In this document: in pieces, positions 63,099 to 64,000 of the stretch
Layout of the letters: each line of letters starts with the position of its first letter
How positions within the stretch are numbered: position 1 is the stretch's first letter
Source of the DNA: Linepithema humile
Taxonomy: Eukaryota > Arthropoda > Insecta > Hymenoptera > Formicidae
Direction: 5' to 3'
NCBI RefSeq assembly: GCF_040581485.1
Contig: NC_090131.1
Coordinates: 22,518,532-22,582,531, forward strand
DNA: 64,000 nucleotides
Translations under genes and position numbers: made by a program
Notes under the pieces: generated by a model
Database searches by the model: none
The model's input: only the letters and a program-made list of their open reading frames with translations
What the model was told of the DNA's origin: nothing

Positions 63099-63641
63099 CT
63101 ACGAGCTGAGAGGTGGTGGGCCAATATTACTTATGAAACTTGGACAAGTGTTCTCCGCTCTGTCGCCGCTCTGTAACGAAAAATGCCTGTACGACATGTA
63201 CTCCGGCGGATTCGCGGACAACGGCTGATCTCGCTTGGCCGTCGCCCTCTGCTTCTTCATTTTCATGTAACCCAGTACGGAAATCAGCACCACGAAGACG
63301 ACGAAGCCCATGCAGCTACCCACAATCAGGCCCAGCCGTCTCGTGAGCATGCTCGTCAGGCTGCCTCTGTCGCTCACCGTCCCGTCACCCACTATCGAAT
63401 CGGGCGCGTCCAAAGTTCGGACATCCGTGCAACGGCTCGTAGGCGAGTTTACCATCATTGGCAACGCCGACCCCTCAATCACGTCGTCGTGTGAGGCGTT
63501 CCACTGCCAAGAGCCGATGTCCTCTGGGATCGGCGTGCCCCAGCTGCCTAAGCCGAGCACGCAGATTAGGTAGCGCGTGCCAGACGCTAACTTCGTCAAT
63601 CTTACGGAACGTGCCTTTGGATCCAGCAACTTGCCTCGTAC
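63099..63641 (-). CDS. Last coding exon of a fibronectin type III single-pass transmembrane protein (partial gene)
   Basis: The exon encodes 180 residues and a TAG stop, entering in phase 0 right after a splice acceptor (TTTCAG before GTACGAGG on the minus strand). Residues 1-77 look like the second half of a fibronectin type III domain: a T-x-Y-x-x-C strand (GTRYLICVLGL, residues 21-31) is followed by a second cysteine in SRCTDVRTL (69-77), a pair typical of FN3 domains in leucine-rich-repeat adhesion proteins. There is an N-glycosylation sequon at N48-A-S. A short linker leads to one hydrophobic helix (about 103-125, LGLIVGSCMGFVVFVVLISV), a basic stop-transfer KMKKQR, and a cytoplasmic tail of about 50 residues with PPEYMSYRHFSL and a proline-rich end. 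This implies an extracellular N-terminus and a cell-surface adhesion or receptor role. The LRR part is inferred, since the upstream exons lie beyond the window. I cannot name the gene. Confidence 0.85.
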   Translation of the reverse strand, partial: VRGKLLDPKARSVRLTKLASGTRYLICVLGLGSWGTPIPEDIGSWQWNASHDDVIEGSALPMMVNSPTSRCTDVRTLDAPDSIVGDGTVSDRGSLTSMLTRRLGLIVGSCMGFVVFVVLISVLGYMKMKKQRATAKRDQPLSANPPEYMSYRHFSLQSGDRAENTCPSFISNIGPPPLSS

Positions 63642-64000
63642 CTGAAACGTCGGTGAAAACATTGCCATCAGCATACATAGATTTTTGCTTTTGCGCCGGA
63701 TTTTAATAATTAAATGTAAACATTTGGCGAAACAATGCAACACGTGTTTACTAGTGAATTTCATTACAAACACATATTCTAATTATTATTTTTAACGTTA
63801 TATTTTAATGCCGTAATTTTTTTCAAAGATGTAATGTATAAATGGAATATTACATCAACAGTGTAACTGCATAAATTTTGCAAATTGCTACAGAAATTTT
63901 TACAATACAATAACTAAAAAATTTTTAATTATATATGTTAAATAATAAACAAGAATAATTTTAGATAACACTTTACTATATTTTACTGAAGAATTTTTAA
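63642..64000 (-). other. Intron (3' part) of the FN3 transmembrane gene
   Basis: AT-rich sequence upstream, in the sense of the minus strand, of the acceptor at 63642-63643. The acceptor reads TTTTCACCGACGTTTCAG on the minus strand. The open frame runs past the acceptor by chance, but composition changes sharply from codon-like GC-rich DNA to AT-rich DNA at this point, which supports a splice site here. The intron's donor is outside the window. Confidence 0.75.

Noticed and set aside
62901..63706. Several plus-strand frames opposite the FN3 exon
   Set aside because: They are antisense shadows of the real minus-strand coding exon.

Overview
This is AT-rich eukaryotic DNA with scattered GC-richer islands, long GA/CT microsatellites, many small inverted-repeat elements and decayed transposon coding sequence. 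The spliced FN3/transmembrane exon at the right end, a 64-base intron in the transposon remnant and the repeat style suggest an insect. A hymenopteran such as an ant is my best guess, but that is inference. No bacterial operons, rRNA, CRISPR arrays or convincing tRNAs were seen.

Layout: 1-26 kb holds no convincing gene. It has two foldback elements (491-864 and 21921-22222), GA and GC microsatellites, and GC-richer islands near 6.7-7.8, 14.2-14.9, 16.5-17.3 and 21.2-21.7 kb that could be promoters, untranslated exons or conserved non-coding DNA. From 26.1 to 29.6 kb lies a small inverted-repeat element followed by the broken remnant of a large DNA transposon, probably Mutator-like (MULE/NOF-like). 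Its parts are an AT-hook N-terminus, blocks flanking a missing catalytic core, a spliced C-terminal part, and Cys and His boxes resembling a ubiquitin-specific-protease fold. A (TA)27 tract follows. From 30 to 47 kb there is mostly non-coding DNA with a TA-flanked MITE (30306-30418), a larger terminal-inverted-repeat element (36640-37202), and several microsatellites.

From 47.9 to 52 kb there is an unusual cluster of diverged duplications. Related units of about 300-350 bp, each ending in the palindrome TGACGTCA, occur as a tandem pair on one side and as an inverted copy on the other. The two outer ends share a sequence that can be read as a splice donor pointing outward or an acceptor pointing inward. 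Two direct repeats between them each carry a possible splice acceptor. I do not recognise this locus, and it is the strongest candidate for something undescribed.

The only well-supported host coding sequence is at 63099-63641 on the minus strand. It is the last coding exon of a single-pass membrane protein with the end of a fibronectin type III domain, and the rest of that gene lies beyond the right edge. A weak candidate for a secreted-peptide first exon lies at 47353-47535. Everything was read by eye; all homology statements are pattern recognition, not search results.
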